From: Hassallia sp050875635
GTDB taxonomy: Bacteria > Cyanobacteriota > Cyanobacteriia > Cyanobacteriales > Nostocaceae
Direction: 5' to 3'
NCBI RefSeq assembly: GCF_050875635.1
Contig: NZ_JBPAOH010000018.1
Location: 15,482-79,481, forward strand
Length of the DNA: 64,000 nucleotides
The notes under the pieces were generated by a model, which did no database searches, was not told the DNA's origin, and worked only from the letters and a program-made list of their open reading frames with translations. Every line of letters starts with the position of its first letter. Positions within the stretch are counted from its first letter, which is position 1. A program made the position numbers and the translations under genes. Below, one piece after another: positions 32,719 to 41,255 of the stretch.

Positions 32719-33297
32719 CTATGCCCTATACCCCGTAAAACCGATATCAGTGCCTTTCCCAGCATGAACCAAAGCTAACTTTTGGTAACGTTGAGCGTGT
32801 TCGATAAGTTCAGCTGCTTCGTCGTGGGTGACTTGGCGTAACACTTTCCCCGGAACGCCAGTTACCAGAGATAAAGGAGGTACATTTTTAGTTACCACCG
32901 CACCAGCACCAATAATGCTACCAGCGCCTACACGCACTTTGTTTAAAATAATTGCGCCAATTCCAATTAAGCAGCCACGTTCAATGTAAGCAGAATGTAT
33001 CACAGCACGATGCCCTACGGTGACATAATCTTCTAAAATTGTCGGAAAGCCCGGATCGCCGTGTAGAATTGCTCCATCCTGAATATTGGTGCATTCGCCA
33101 ATTTCAATGCTTTCCACATCTCCCCTAACTACAGCTTGATACCAAATGCTCGCTCCAGCGGCTATGTTTACCGAACCCATAACCACAGCATTAGCTGCAA
33201 CGAAGGCAGCTTGAGAAATATCAGGAGAAGACCAGTAAGAAGCGGTAGACACGATAGAATATGAATATGGTACCCAGGAACACTGGAAAAACTCCAA
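32719..33297 (-). CDS. Gamma-carbonic anhydrase-like hexapeptide repeat protein
   Basis: The 192-aa protein has left-handed beta-helix hexapeptides: FVAANAVVMGSVNIAAGASI, WYQAVVRGDVESIEIGECTN, and VRVGAGSIIGAGAVVTKNVP. Three histidines that could bind metal are in ILHGDPG, TVGHRAVIHSAYI, as in gamma-class carbonic anhydrases and the N-terminal domain of CcmM. It lacks the RuBisCO-like repeats of CcmM, so it is the stand-alone type (YrdA/PaaY-like). Enzyme activity is not proven for most relatives. The start is uncertain: the native protein probably begins around SYSIVSTASYWSSPDIS, since the first residues MEFFQCSWVP look unusual. Upstream is the convergent-to-divergent gap before TIGR02652. 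Confidence 0.85.
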   Translation of the reverse strand: MEFFQCSWVPYSYSIVSTASYWSSPDISQAAFVAANAVVMGSVNIAAGASIWYQAVVRGDVESIEIGECTNIQDGAILHGDPGFPTILEDYVTVGHRAVIHSAYIERGCLIGIGAIILNKVRVGAGSIIGAGAVVTKNVPPLSLVTGVPGKVLRQVTHDEAAELIEHAQRYQKLALVHAGKGTDIGFTGYRA

Positions 33298-33490
33298 CCT
33301 TGGAAGTTGGTTGCATTCAACAGGATATCACGGTGTTAAGCCTTGATGTTCAGAGGATACGCTTTGTGGAAACCGACAGCGCAACGAAATCTCTGTGCAA
33401 CAATAACTAATTAGCCCAAGGAGGCGGAGTAGAAGTGTAAACTAAAACCAATTTTGCGGGTGAAAACAAAAGTATGTTTGTACGCACTTC

Positions 33491-34003
33491 ATGATGAATC
33501 CAGGCTTGCAGTACCCAATATTTGGTCCAGAAATCCAGTGTCCCCACTGCCGTCAAACAATTCCGGCACTGACACTAACTGACACATATCTATGTCCTCG
33601 GCATGGCGCTTTTGAAGCGAATCCGAAAGATGGTGAATTGATTCATCTTCAGTCCGGGCGTCATTGGCGAAGATGGAATAATGAATGGTATCGGCAACAT
33701 ACGCATCCCGATGGCATTCGCTTTGAAATTCACGAAGCGCTAGACAAGCTGTATACTCAAGGATACCGAGCAACAAAAGTGATTATTGCCAAACGGTATC
33801 AAGAATTGATGAGTGGCTATTTGGAACGCAGCACACCTTGGCGTTCTGGTCAAAGCGAGACAACATCAGCGCGACTTTACGGCTTACCAGTAGAGTTTAG
33901 TCCGGATTCCGCAGAAGAAGGCTGCTGGGAAGTGATAAATTTTGATTTAGAAAAAGAGCCGGGTGTGCCTGTACGCTATCCTTATTTTCGGTTGTTTGAG
34001 TAA
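33491..34003 (+). CDS. TIGR02652-type conserved cyanobacterial protein with zinc-ribbon start
   Basis: The 170-aa protein begins with a zinc-ribbon-like region: IQCPHCRQTIPALTLTDTYL, CPRHGAFEANP. The rest has RHWRRWNNEWYRQHTHPDGI, RFEIHEALDKLYTQGYRATK and GYLERSTPWRSGQ, blocks that I associate with the TIGR02652 family found in nearly all cyanobacteria. Its function is unknown. It is divergent from the carbonic-anhydrase-like gene (193 bp gap). A VOC-family gene follows after a repeat-rich gap; co-transcription is possible but not certain. Confidence 0.78.
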   Translation: MMNPGLQYPIFGPEIQCPHCRQTIPALTLTDTYLCPRHGAFEANPKDGELIHLQSGRHWRRWNNEWYRQHTHPDGIRFEIHEALDKLYTQGYRATKVIIAKRYQELMSGYLERSTPWRSGQSETTSARLYGLPVEFSPDSAEEGCWEVINFDLEKEPGVPVRYPYFRLFE

Positions 34004-34004
34004 A

Positions 34005-34140
34005 GTTAGGAGAACAAAGTTAGGAGTTAAAAGTTAAAAGTTAAAAGTGAGGAGTTGGGAGTTGCTAGTTGCTATAAATAATTCATAACTCATAACTCAT
34101 AACTTATAATTAATAACTCATAACTCCTAACTCCTAACTA
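34005..34140. repeat. AT-rich short-period repeats (GTTAGGAG, AACTCATAACTCAT)
   Basis: GTTAGGAGTTAAAAGTTAAA-type units (34004-34070) are followed by complementary ACTCATAACTCATAACT units (34085-34140). The two halves are roughly inverted repeats of one another. It fills the whole gap between the TIGR02652-type and VOC genes. Confidence 0.7.
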
Positions 34141-34145
34141 TCAAG

Positions 34146-34580
34146 ATGCATCACGCTTCTATTCGTACCGCGAATATCCATCGAGCGATCGCTTTTTACG
34201 AACACTTGGGGTTTACAGTCACAGAACGCTTCACTACAGGCTATACTCTGGCTTGCTGGATGGAAGGATTAGGCGGCAGAATAGAGCTTATCCAAATTCC
34301 CGAACCTAAAAAAGCCCCGGATGCATTCGCAGATGAACATTATGTGGGATATTATCATCTGTCATTTGATTTAACACAAATAACGGCAGATTTACCTAGT
34401 TGGTTAACAAATCTAAAAGAACGTATGGCGATCGCCTCACAATCTCAAGGTGAACAATCGCAACCGTTGGTAGTGCTTTTAGAACCAACACAGCAGCAAA
34501 TAGGATCGCGTATTTACGAAGTTGCTTTTATTGCCGATGCTGACGGATTACCCCTCGAATTTATACGGATTTTATCATAA
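34146..34580 (+). CDS. VOC-superfamily (glyoxalase/dioxygenase-like) protein
   Basis: A 144-aa protein with two beta-alpha-beta-beta-beta units typical of the vicinal oxygen chelate fold: MHHASIRTANIHRAIAFYEH, LGFTVTERFTTGYTLACWME, RIELIQIPEP, and VGYYHLSFDLTQ, ending with DADGLPLEFIRIL. Probable metal ligands are His2/His3, Glu55 region (RIELI), His in YYHLSF and Glu in PLEFI. The substrate is not known. It starts at the end of a repeat-filled gap after the TIGR02652-type gene. The ATG immediately precedes the family's first beta strand, which supports the start. Class assignment is firm; a glyoxalase role is not shown. Confidence 0.8.
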   Translation: MHHASIRTANIHRAIAFYEHLGFTVTERFTTGYTLACWMEGLGGRIELIQIPEPKKAPDAFADEHYVGYYHLSFDLTQITADLPSWLTNLKERMAIASQSQGEQSQPLVVLLEPTQQQIGSRIYEVAFIADADGLPLEFIRILS

Positions 34581-34730
34581 ATCGGCGAATAGTAGCCTCT
34601 ACTTTCCATTAACTCTAAAATAATCTTTCTCTGTAGTGTTGCCTACGCAATAACTTATAGAAAAAGATTAAACTATTATGATTACAAAAAAAATTTGTAA
34701 TCGTATTTACAGAGAAAGTTTACAAAATTA

Positions 34731-37568
34731 ATGCCAGTATTTTCCACATTGCGTAAGTATCGTTATTTGTTATTAATGTTGAGCGTCTGGCTGATTGCGG
34801 TGTTGTTTCTCAGTCATAAACCTGCTGATAGTAAGCTTATGGTTGCTTACAACCAGGTAAATACTCAGAAAACATTTGTAGCAAAAAAGCCAACATCCCG
34901 AACAGTGACAGAAAACGTCAACAAAACGGTGCTGGGAAATGGTCTGACTGTCCTCACAAAAGAAGTGCATACTGCGCCAGTTGTAACTGTGCAAGTGTGG
35001 TATAAAGTCGGCTCGCGCAATGAAGAACCCAGAGTGAATGGCATTGCCCACCAGTTAGAACACATGATGTTTAAAGGCACTCGCAATCGGACGATTCAAT
35101 TTGGACGATTGTTTAGTGCTTTGGGTAGCGACTCGAATGCTTTCACTAGCTACGATCAAACAGCATATTATGGAACTTTAGAACGAGAAAAGCTCAAAGC
35201 CCTTTTAGTGCTAGAAGCAGACAGAATGCAAAACTCTCTGATTGATGCCGAACAGTTAGCGAGTGAAAAACAAGTAGTAATTTCCGAGTTGCAAGGTTAC
35301 GAAAATAGTCCTGATTACCGCCTAAACCGCGCCGTAATGCAAGCAGCGTTTCCCCAGAGTCCTTACGGGTTGCCTGTGGGTGGTACCAAAGCCGATGTCG
35401 AGAAATTTCAAGTTGAGCAAGTACGTAAGTATTACCGTAACTTCTACACTCCCAACAACGCTGTTTTGGTGATTGTCGGAGATTTTGACACCGCAAAAAC
35501 CCTCAAAGCAGTACAAGAAATATTCGGGAAAATCCCCAACACTCAACACTCAACAGTCAAAATTCCCCCCCTCTCCCCCTCTCCCCCCCTTCCCCCCTCC
35601 CCCACTCCCATCGTCTTGCGAGAACCGGGATCGGCGGGGTTGTTACAAGCAGTCTACCCACTGCCGCAGGTGAATCATCCGGATGTGCCAGCGTTGTCAG
35701 TGATGGATTACATCTTGACAGAAGGGCGGAATTCTCGGTTTTATCAGGCATTAGTCGAATCAGGTTTGGCTAGTGATGTTAGTGCTTCTGTTGCTAGCTT
35801 GCTCTCTTCTGGCTGGTATAAGATATCGGTGACAGCAGCACCTCATCAAGATTTGCGGAAGATTGACTCAGTACTAAATAGTGAAATCGGTAAGCTGGCT
35901 TTTGGGGTGACTTCAAAAGAAGTAAAACGAGCCAAGACGCAGTTAGAAGCTTCTGTAATTTTGAGTAACCGTGATATCACCAATCAAGCGATGCAACTGG
36001 CTAATGATGAGCTAACTACTGGTGATTATCTCTACACAGAACGCTATTTAGAAGCGGTTCGCGAAGTCACTGAGGCGGATGTTAAGCGTGTGGTGAATAA
36101 ATATCTTCAACAAAAAGCACGCACGGTAGGCTTTTTTGAACCAACTCAGAAACAGGTTAAAGGAAATGGTGGCAAAGCAAATTCTGTACAAACTACAGAA
36201 AATTTTACTACCTTAGCACCTGTAGCCCCGGCTGAGGTGATGAAATATTTACCAGCTGTGGATTCGACTACAGACACTGTTGAGAAAACTTCAATAGAAA
36301 AAGCAACGCTAGCATTACCACAAGAATTTACATTTGGCAACGGTTTGCGAGTATTGCTGTTGCCGGATAAAAGTACTCCCACGGTGACGTTGAGTGGTTA
36401 TCTCAAAGCTGGGGCAGAATTTGATCCAGAGGATAAAGCAGGATTGGCATCTCTTGTAGCAGACAACTTGATGAATGGTACAAAAAGCAAGGATGTTTTA
36501 ACTCTTGCCCAAACCTTGGAAGAACGCGGAGCAAATCTGGATTTGGAAACGTTTCGCGAAGGTGTGCGAATTCAGGGTAATAGTTTAGCCGCAGATTTGC
36601 CTGTTTTGATTGAGACTTTAGCTGATGCTGTCAAAAATGCGACTTTTCCTGTTAAAGAGTTGGAATTGACTCGCCAACAAGCTTTGAATGCTTTGGAAGT
36701 GGAATTAGATGACCCAAATGAAGTAGCAGAAAGAACATTTGTCCAATCTATTTATCCGAAAAATCATCCTTCACACACCTTTCCCACTGAAAAGAGTTTG
36801 CAGAAAATTAGCCGTGAAGATGTGCTTAATTTCAAAGCAAAACATTATCGTCCAGATACAACAGTGTTAGTGTTGGTGGGAGATTTTGAACCGGCGAAAG
36901 TGCGATCGCATCTTCAAACTCAGTTTAGTGATTGGCTTTTTAGCGGTAAACCACCAAAATTAAAATATCCGGCTGTATCTATACCAGAAAATGTAGTCCG
37001 TGTCAATTCAGTGCTTCCTGGTAAAGCACAAGCGATTACTTATATGGGTTACATAGGTATAAACCGTCAAGATCCAAGATTTTATGCGGCTTTAATATTG
37101 AATCAGATTTTGGGTGGCGATACACTTTCGAGTAGACTGGGTGCAGAAGTACGCGATCGCCTAGGTCTGACTTATGGAATTTATAGCTACTTCCAAGCTG
37201 GGAAAAATATAGGCACATTTTTGATAGAAATGCAAACCAGCCCAGAAGATGCAAGTAAAGCGATCGCTAGCACCCGCAATCTGCTACAACAACTGCATAC
37301 TCATGGTGTCAGCACCCAAGAAGTAGAGACAGCCAAACGCACCTTAATCAGCAACTACACCGTAACTCTTGCAAACCCACAGGAATTAACTAAAAAAATT
37401 CTCATGAACGAAGTCTACGGGTTGGATGAAATGGAATTACGTTCTTTTACCCAAAAAATCCAGACAGTCAATCTTGCCCAAGTAAATCTTGCTGCTCGTG
37501 AATTACTTCATCCAGATAAAATTGTAGTAGTCACAGCAGGTCCGGCTGTCTTAGCACATAGTAGTTAG
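34731..37568 (+). CDS. M16 family zinc peptidase (two-domain, membrane-anchored)
   Basis: The 945-aa protein has an N-terminal signal anchor (LLLMLSVWLIAVLFLSH, 13-29), then an M16 catalytic half with inverted zinc motif HQLEH (107-111) and downstream EKQVVISELQGYENSP (Glu). The second half (about 500-940) repeats the fold but has no HxxEH, as is usual in M16B proteins. Conserved M16 blocks include YRNFYTPNNAVLVIVGDFD and KHYRPDTTVLVLVGDFEPAK. Between the first half's subdomains, residues about 276-300 (PPLSPSPPLPPSPTP) are from a C-rich minisatellite at 35563-35610. It probably degrades peptides at the cell envelope. It stands alone; the AT-rich 150 bp upstream likely carry its promoter. Confidence 0.92.
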   Translation: MPVFSTLRKYRYLLLMLSVWLIAVLFLSHKPADSKLMVAYNQVNTQKTFVAKKPTSRTVTENVNKTVLGNGLTVLTKEVHTAPVVTVQVWYKVGSRNEEPRVNGIAHQLEHMMFKGTRNRTIQFGRLFSALGSDSNAFTSYDQTAYYGTLEREKLKALLVLEADRMQNSLIDAEQLASEKQVVISELQGYENSPDYRLNRAVMQAAFPQSPYGLPVGGTKADVEKFQVEQVRKYYRNFYTPNNAVLVIVGDFDTAKTLKAVQEIFGKIPNTQHSTVKIPPLSPSPPLPPSPTPIVLREPGSAGLLQAVYPLPQVNHPDVPALSVMDYILTEGRNSRFYQALVESGLASDVSASVASLLSSGWYKISVTAAPHQDLRKIDSVLNSEIGKLAFGVTSKEVKRAKTQLEASVILSNRDITNQAMQLANDELTTGDYLYTERYLEAVREVTEADVKRVVNKYLQQKARTVGFFEPTQKQVKGNGGKANSVQTTENFTTLAPVAPAEVMKYLPAVDSTTDTVEKTSIEKATLALPQEFTFGNGLRVLLLPDKSTPTVTLSGYLKAGAEFDPEDKAGLASLVADNLMNGTKSKDVLTLAQTLEERGANLDLETFREGVRIQGNSLAADLPVLIETLADAVKNATFPVKELELTRQQALNALEVELDDPNEVAERTFVQSIYPKNHPSHTFPTEKSLQKISREDVLNFKAKHYRPDTTVLVLVGDFEPAKVRSHLQTQFSDWLFSGKPPKLKYPAVSIPENVVRVNSVLPGKAQAITYMGYIGINRQDPRFYAALILNQILGGDTLSSRLGAEVRDRLGLTYGIYSYFQAGKNIGTFLIEMQTSPEDASKAIASTRNLLQQLHTHGVSTQEVETAKRTLISNYTVTLANPQELTKKILMNEVYGLDEMELRSFTQKIQTVNLAQVNLAARELLHPDKIVVVTAGPAVLAHSS

Positions 37569-37579
37569 TGGATGGTGGA

Positions 37580-37700
37580 TGGTGGGGCATGGGGCATCGT
37601 CCAAGTGGGCATCGTCCAAGTGGGCATGGAAAAAATCTCCCATTGCCCATTGCCCATTGCCCATTGCCCAACAACCAACAACCAACAACCAACAACCAAA
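37580..37700. repeat. Heptamer and ATCGTCCAAGTGGGC repeats
   Basis: GGGCATCGTCCAAGT is duplicated (37590-37625), followed by CCCATTGCCCATTGCCC and a CAACCAACAACC run. No coding potential; it lies between the M16 peptidase and map. Confidence 0.7.
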
Positions 37701-37792
37701 TAAGCTAACTTAAATATAGATATTGTTTCTCAACTAATCTAAAAAAATCATTGACTTCATAGCGGCAAGGCGCAAATAATTATTAATATCCC

Positions 37793-38620
37793 ATGAACAT
37801 TTTCAGTAACCTGCTTTCTCAATCAACTCAGCCTAATGTTTCCAAACGACAACGCCGAGGAATTGAAATTAAATCGTCGCGTGAAATTGAAATTATGCGG
37901 CAATCTGCAAAAATTGTCGCTACCGTTTTGAAAGAAATTTCTCAGTTGGTACAGCCAGGAATGACTACTGCTGACTTAGATGCTCATGCGGAAAAGCGCA
38001 TTCGAGAAATGGGTGCAACACCAAGCTTTAAAGGATATCACGGTTTTCCTGGTTCTATCTGCTCCAGCATTAATAATGAAGTTGTACACGGTATCCCCAG
38101 TCCGAAAAAAGTCATCCGTTTGGGGGATGTTTTAAAAGTAGATACAGGTGCTTTTTATCAAGGTTTTCATGGTGACTCCTGCATTACTATTGCCGTGGGA
38201 GATGTCACCCCACAAGCTGCTAAACTGATTCGCATAGCTGAAGAATCGCTTTTCAAAGGCATTGAACAAGTTAAAGCCGGAAATTATCTTATAGATATTG
38301 CTGGAGCAATTGAAGACCATGTAAAAGGTAATGGCTTTAGTGTAGTTGAGGATTTCACCGGACACGGTGTTGGTCGCAATTTGCACGAAGAACCTTCAGT
38401 TTTCAACTTCCGCACGCGGGAAATGCCAAATGTCAAGCTGCGTGCAGGAATGACGCTGGCTATTGAGCCAATTTTGAATGCAGGTTCTAAGGTGACGCGG
38501 ACTTTATCTGACCGCTGGACTGCTGTAACGGTGGATAATTCACTTTCGGCTCAGTTTGAGCATACCGTGTTAGTGACGGATACTGGCTATGAGATTTTGA
38601 CTGACCGTTCTCTAGTTTAA
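37793..38620 (+). CDS. map: Type I methionine aminopeptidase
   Basis: Removes the initiator methionine from nascent proteins. The 275-aa sequence has a short N-terminal extension (1-27) then REIEIMRQSAKIVATVLKEI, FPGSICSSINNEVVHGIPSP, and metal ligands in DVLKVDTGAFYQGFHGDSCI (two Asp), GHGVGRNLHEEPSV (His), AIEPI (Glu) and EHTVLVTD (Glu). This is the full dimetal set of type I enzymes. The ATG at 37793 with MNIFSNLLSQS is preferred; no strong ribosome binding site is seen. It converges with the Uma2 gene, with hairpin repeats between. Confidence 0.95.
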   Translation: MNIFSNLLSQSTQPNVSKRQRRGIEIKSSREIEIMRQSAKIVATVLKEISQLVQPGMTTADLDAHAEKRIREMGATPSFKGYHGFPGSICSSINNEVVHGIPSPKKVIRLGDVLKVDTGAFYQGFHGDSCITIAVGDVTPQAAKLIRIAEESLFKGIEQVKAGNYLIDIAGAIEDHVKGNGFSVVEDFTGHGVGRNLHEEPSVFNFRTREMPNVKLRAGMTLAIEPILNAGSKVTRTLSDRWTAVTVDNSLSAQFEHTVLVTDTGYEILTDRSLV

Positions 38621-38621
38621 T

Positions 38622-38710
38622 GTAGTAAGGACTTTAGTCCTTATTTTTTAAAATGAGGACTAAGGACTTTATTGATTCTTTGATAAGATGAGGACTGAAG
38701 TCCTCACTAC
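38622..38710. repeat. AAGGACTTTAGTCCTT-type hairpin repeats between convergent genes
   Basis: Three related palindromes, AAGGACTTTAGTCCTT, GAGGACTAAGGACTTT and GAGGACTGAAGTCCTC, with GTAGTAAGG and CCTCACTAC forming outer ends. They lie between map (plus) and the Uma2 gene (minus), and could end transcription of both. Confidence 0.7.
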
Positions 38711-39270
38711 TTAAGAAATAATTCCGAAAAAGGTATTTCAATTTCCGGAAAAGCTAAAGGTGCTAAAGCTGCATTTACTTGAAGAATTGTTTCTGTTTTA
38801 TAGCCTGATGTAGTTGGATTGCGGTATATATAAACTTGGCGGTTTTCAATATCTAAAATCCAGTACTCAAGTATATTAGCTCTAGCATAGATAGGAGCTT
38901 TTTCTTCTTTGTCAAAAGTTAAAGTAGTATAAGCAACTTCAATCAGTAAAAAGATTTCTTCAGCACTGGGGTGATGGTCGCTATAAGTACCAGCATTAAT
39001 GCGAACTACCGCGATATCTGGTTCGGGTTCTGAGGTAGATAAAGTGATGGGTAGTTGCATCCGCACATAAGCTTTATCTGTGAGAATATCTTTAAGATAA
39101 TCAGATGTTCGTTGTGTGGTAGCTGCTGGTGGTGGTTTTTGTGGACTCATTTGGATGATGCGACCTTCTAAAAGCTCAACTTTGTCGTTGGGAGTAAGAA
39201 TTCCAGCATCTATCATCCGATGATATTCCTCTACTGTCCACAAACGGTTTTTAGTAGCGGTCATAATCAT
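38707..39270 (-). CDS. Uma2-family (DUF820) PD-(D/E)xK endonuclease-like protein
   Basis: A 187-aa member of the Uma2 family, which is greatly expanded in cyanobacteria. It has WTVEEYHRMIDAGILTPNDK, VELLEGRIIQMSP, SEPEPDIAVVR, EIFLLIEVAYTTLTFDKEEK and YARANILEYWILDIENRQVY, giving the PD...ExK-type active site (Asp in PDIAV, Glu in LIEVA, Lys in DKEEK). Such proteins are predicted restriction-like nucleases and are often linked with mobile elements; substrate and role are unknown. The start follows GGGATAATG, a weak ribosome binding site. It sits between a hairpin block and a MITE. Confidence 0.85.
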   Translation of the reverse strand: MIMTATKNRLWTVEEYHRMIDAGILTPNDKVELLEGRIIQMSPQKPPPAATTQRTSDYLKDILTDKAYVRMQLPITLSTSEPEPDIAVVRINAGTYSDHHPSAEEIFLLIEVAYTTLTFDKEEKAPIYARANILEYWILDIENRQVYIYRNPTTSGYKTETILQVNAALAPLAFPEIEIPFSELFLK

Positions 39271-39340
39271 TATCCCTTTTTTTGTATTTTATAATTGTTC
39301 ACAATGCCTGAGCCAACTTCCGCTTGCGGTATTCAAACAA

Positions 39341-39439
39341 TAGACAAACGTCGTGGAAAACAATTATGCGTTGCCCGAAGTACGAATGTAGGGACAATTC
39401 ATGAATTGTCCCTACGACGCAGGACACGACCTTTGTCTA
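39341..39439. mobile_element. MITE with TAGACAAA ends
   Basis: TAGACAAACGTCGTG at the left and its imperfect complement CACGACCTTTGTCTA at the right are inverted repeats. The centre (39388-39415) is the palindrome GTAGGGACAATTCATGAATT plus complement. No target duplication is certain. Confidence 0.8.
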
Positions 39440-39494
39440 ATGGAAAAAACAGAATTTCGTTTGGGGAGAGTTGAAATAGCCGATAATCTGCCTT

Positions 39495-39644
39495 TTAATA
39501 TTTGAGTTTTGTAGCGATCGCAGCATAATTAGTTTTATAAATAGAAAGCTTTTCTTTAGCTTTTTGAGAGGCAAATGTACCTGATGGAATAGCTTCTAAT
39601 ATATTGATTGCCTGCTGCCATTTGAAGAATGCTTGCTGCCAAAC
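39495..39644 (-). pseudogene. Separated C-terminal repeat of the 39645 gene, beyond an in-frame stop
   Basis: In the same frame as the upstream gene, past TAA at 39645-39647, the sequence continues as VWQQAFFKWQQAINILEAIP and SGTFASQKAKEKLSIYKTNY to a TAA at 39495. This is the same 40-residue repeat (VWQQAQDKWQQAINLLESIP) as in the body of the gene. A single nonsense change thus separates 49 residues. Confidence 0.75.
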
Positions 39645-41018
39645 TTATTCTTGATGTGGTGGATTTTGAACCATAACAGCAGCTTCCATTGCCAATTTTT
39701 GGGCAGATTCCAAGTTTGCTGCTGCTTTACTTTCAGTCATAAGTCTTTGACTGATAGCAGCATGGTTAACACGATAGTTAACCAGTTGCTTATGAGCTTG
39801 AGTAGAAACTGATGTCCCTTCAGGAATACTTTCTAACAAGTTTATCGCTTGCTGCCATTTATCTTGTGCTTGCTGCCAAACTACTATTGGATGTGGTGGA
39901 TTTTGAACCATAACAGCAGCTTCCATGCCAAGTTTTTGAGCAGATTGAAGATTTGTTACAACATTTCCTGCCTGGTTGAAACTGAGGCTTTGAAGCTGAA
40001 CTTGCGAAAATTTGTCCCGGCACATCCAACCACCAAAACCGAAGATTGCTAAACTTGAACCGATAACCAAAATAGACTGTTTTATATTAGCTGATTTTTT
40101 TGGTCTTTGTTCTAACGTCTGCGGTGCTATTATCGTTTGAGTTTTAGCCGCTTCTACTTTCTTCTTTTGGCTTTCCAGATTTTTCAGCGCTTGTTCTGCT
40201 TGTCCTCTAAAAGTATTACCATGTAAAATTAAAGCACTAGTTTTTTCTTTTAAAGAGACACACTCATCGATAATATCTGCTACGGCTTGAAATTGACCAT
40301 TGCTAGATATAATTAATCCATGTTCATCATTAAGCCATTCTAAAGCGAAACCAGATTTACCAAAAAAAGCTGAAAAACCTAGTAATATTTTTAATATATC
40401 TTCACCATTTTCAATATAGTTGATAACTTCATTCAATCTCTGCTTTACTTGCAATAAATTTTCCTGAGCTTGGATAATTTGCCGAATTTGCTGCTGTAAA
40501 ACTTTAGGTTCACCAAAAGCTAAGTTAATCATTAAGCTTTCATCAAGTCTTTGGAATTGAGTAGGCAAGCTGGATTTTTTATGTTGAAAAATTATTTGAT
40601 TAATCACTTCAGAATCGCTGAAAATATCTTCTGCTGTATCCTTGAGCCACTCACCCCAGTCAATCAAGTCTTCAATTTTTACTTGTAAATCATTTAAGAT
40701 TAATTCGGTTTCGGAATTGCCAAATTTTTCGGCAATAAATCCTACACCTGCGCCAATTGCAGCATCTACTAAAAAACCGCCAGGAATAAAAACGCTTGCT
40801 ACTACTGTGCCTAAAAAAGGTAGCACACCCATTGCTTTCTTCTTAAATGTTTCCCTAGCTAATTCGGCTTCAATTTCTTCTTGAATTTTCTGTAATTTAT
40901 CTTGAACATTACCTATGTGTACGATTTGCTGGCTGATGTCATTAGCATCACCAACACTTAGTTTAAGGCTATCAGCAAGGTTGGGAAGTTCATTAATAAG
41001 TTCTTTTAAATCAGCCAT
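39645..41018 (-). CDS. Single-span membrane protein with C-terminal TPR-like repeats, cut short by a stop codon
   Basis: The 457-aa protein has an N-terminal helical region (1-310) with a glycine-rich hydrophobic stretch (LGTVVASVFIPGGFLVDAAI, 69-88), a coiled region (LKNLESQKKKVEAAKTQ), one membrane helix (SILVIGSSLAIFGFGGWM, 315-332), then a repeat AQKLGMEAAVMVQNPPHPIV, VWQQAQDKWQQAINLLESIP. The next copy begins (AQKLAMEAAVMVQNPPHQE) and stops at TAA 39645. The frame resumes downstream for 49 residues. Such W-x-A-INLLE-IP repeats are seen in cyanobacterial proteins with TPR-like tails. Function is unknown; whether the truncated product works is unknown too. Confidence 0.75.
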   Translation of the reverse strand: MADLKELINELPNLADSLKLSVGDANDISQQIVHIGNVQDKLQKIQEEIEAELARETFKKKAMGVLPFLGTVVASVFIPGGFLVDAAIGAGVGFIAEKFGNSETELILNDLQVKIEDLIDWGEWLKDTAEDIFSDSEVINQIIFQHKKSSLPTQFQRLDESLMINLAFGEPKVLQQQIRQIIQAQENLLQVKQRLNEVINYIENGEDILKILLGFSAFFGKSGFALEWLNDEHGLIISSNGQFQAVADIIDECVSLKEKTSALILHGNTFRGQAEQALKNLESQKKKVEAAKTQTIIAPQTLEQRPKKSANIKQSILVIGSSLAIFGFGGWMCRDKFSQVQLQSLSFNQAGNVVTNLQSAQKLGMEAAVMVQNPPHPIVVWQQAQDKWQQAINLLESIPEGTSVSTQAHKQLVNYRVNHAAISQRLMTESKAAANLESAQKLAMEAAVMVQNPPHQE

Positions 41019-41255
41019 AAATTTGATGCGTGGAGATGACCTAAAGTTGATGTAAAAAACAAAATTGTCAGCTACTAAGCGAGGTTGTAGCTACATTAAT
41101 AGTCAAAGTTTGCTGCCTAACTCTTAAAGAATGTTTAAGTTGCAAATCTTAGCTATAGATTTAAAGTTCCCAAGAATTAGGCGAAAATAACAATTCAAGC
41201 GTGAAAATTGCAGATAAAATGGTACGAATAGATAAAACTACCTTTTAACTAACGC

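Noticed and set aside
34731..37568. Pitrilysin-type processing peptidase complex gene pair
   Set aside because: The protein is a single polypeptide with two M16 halves; there is no separate partner subunit gene.
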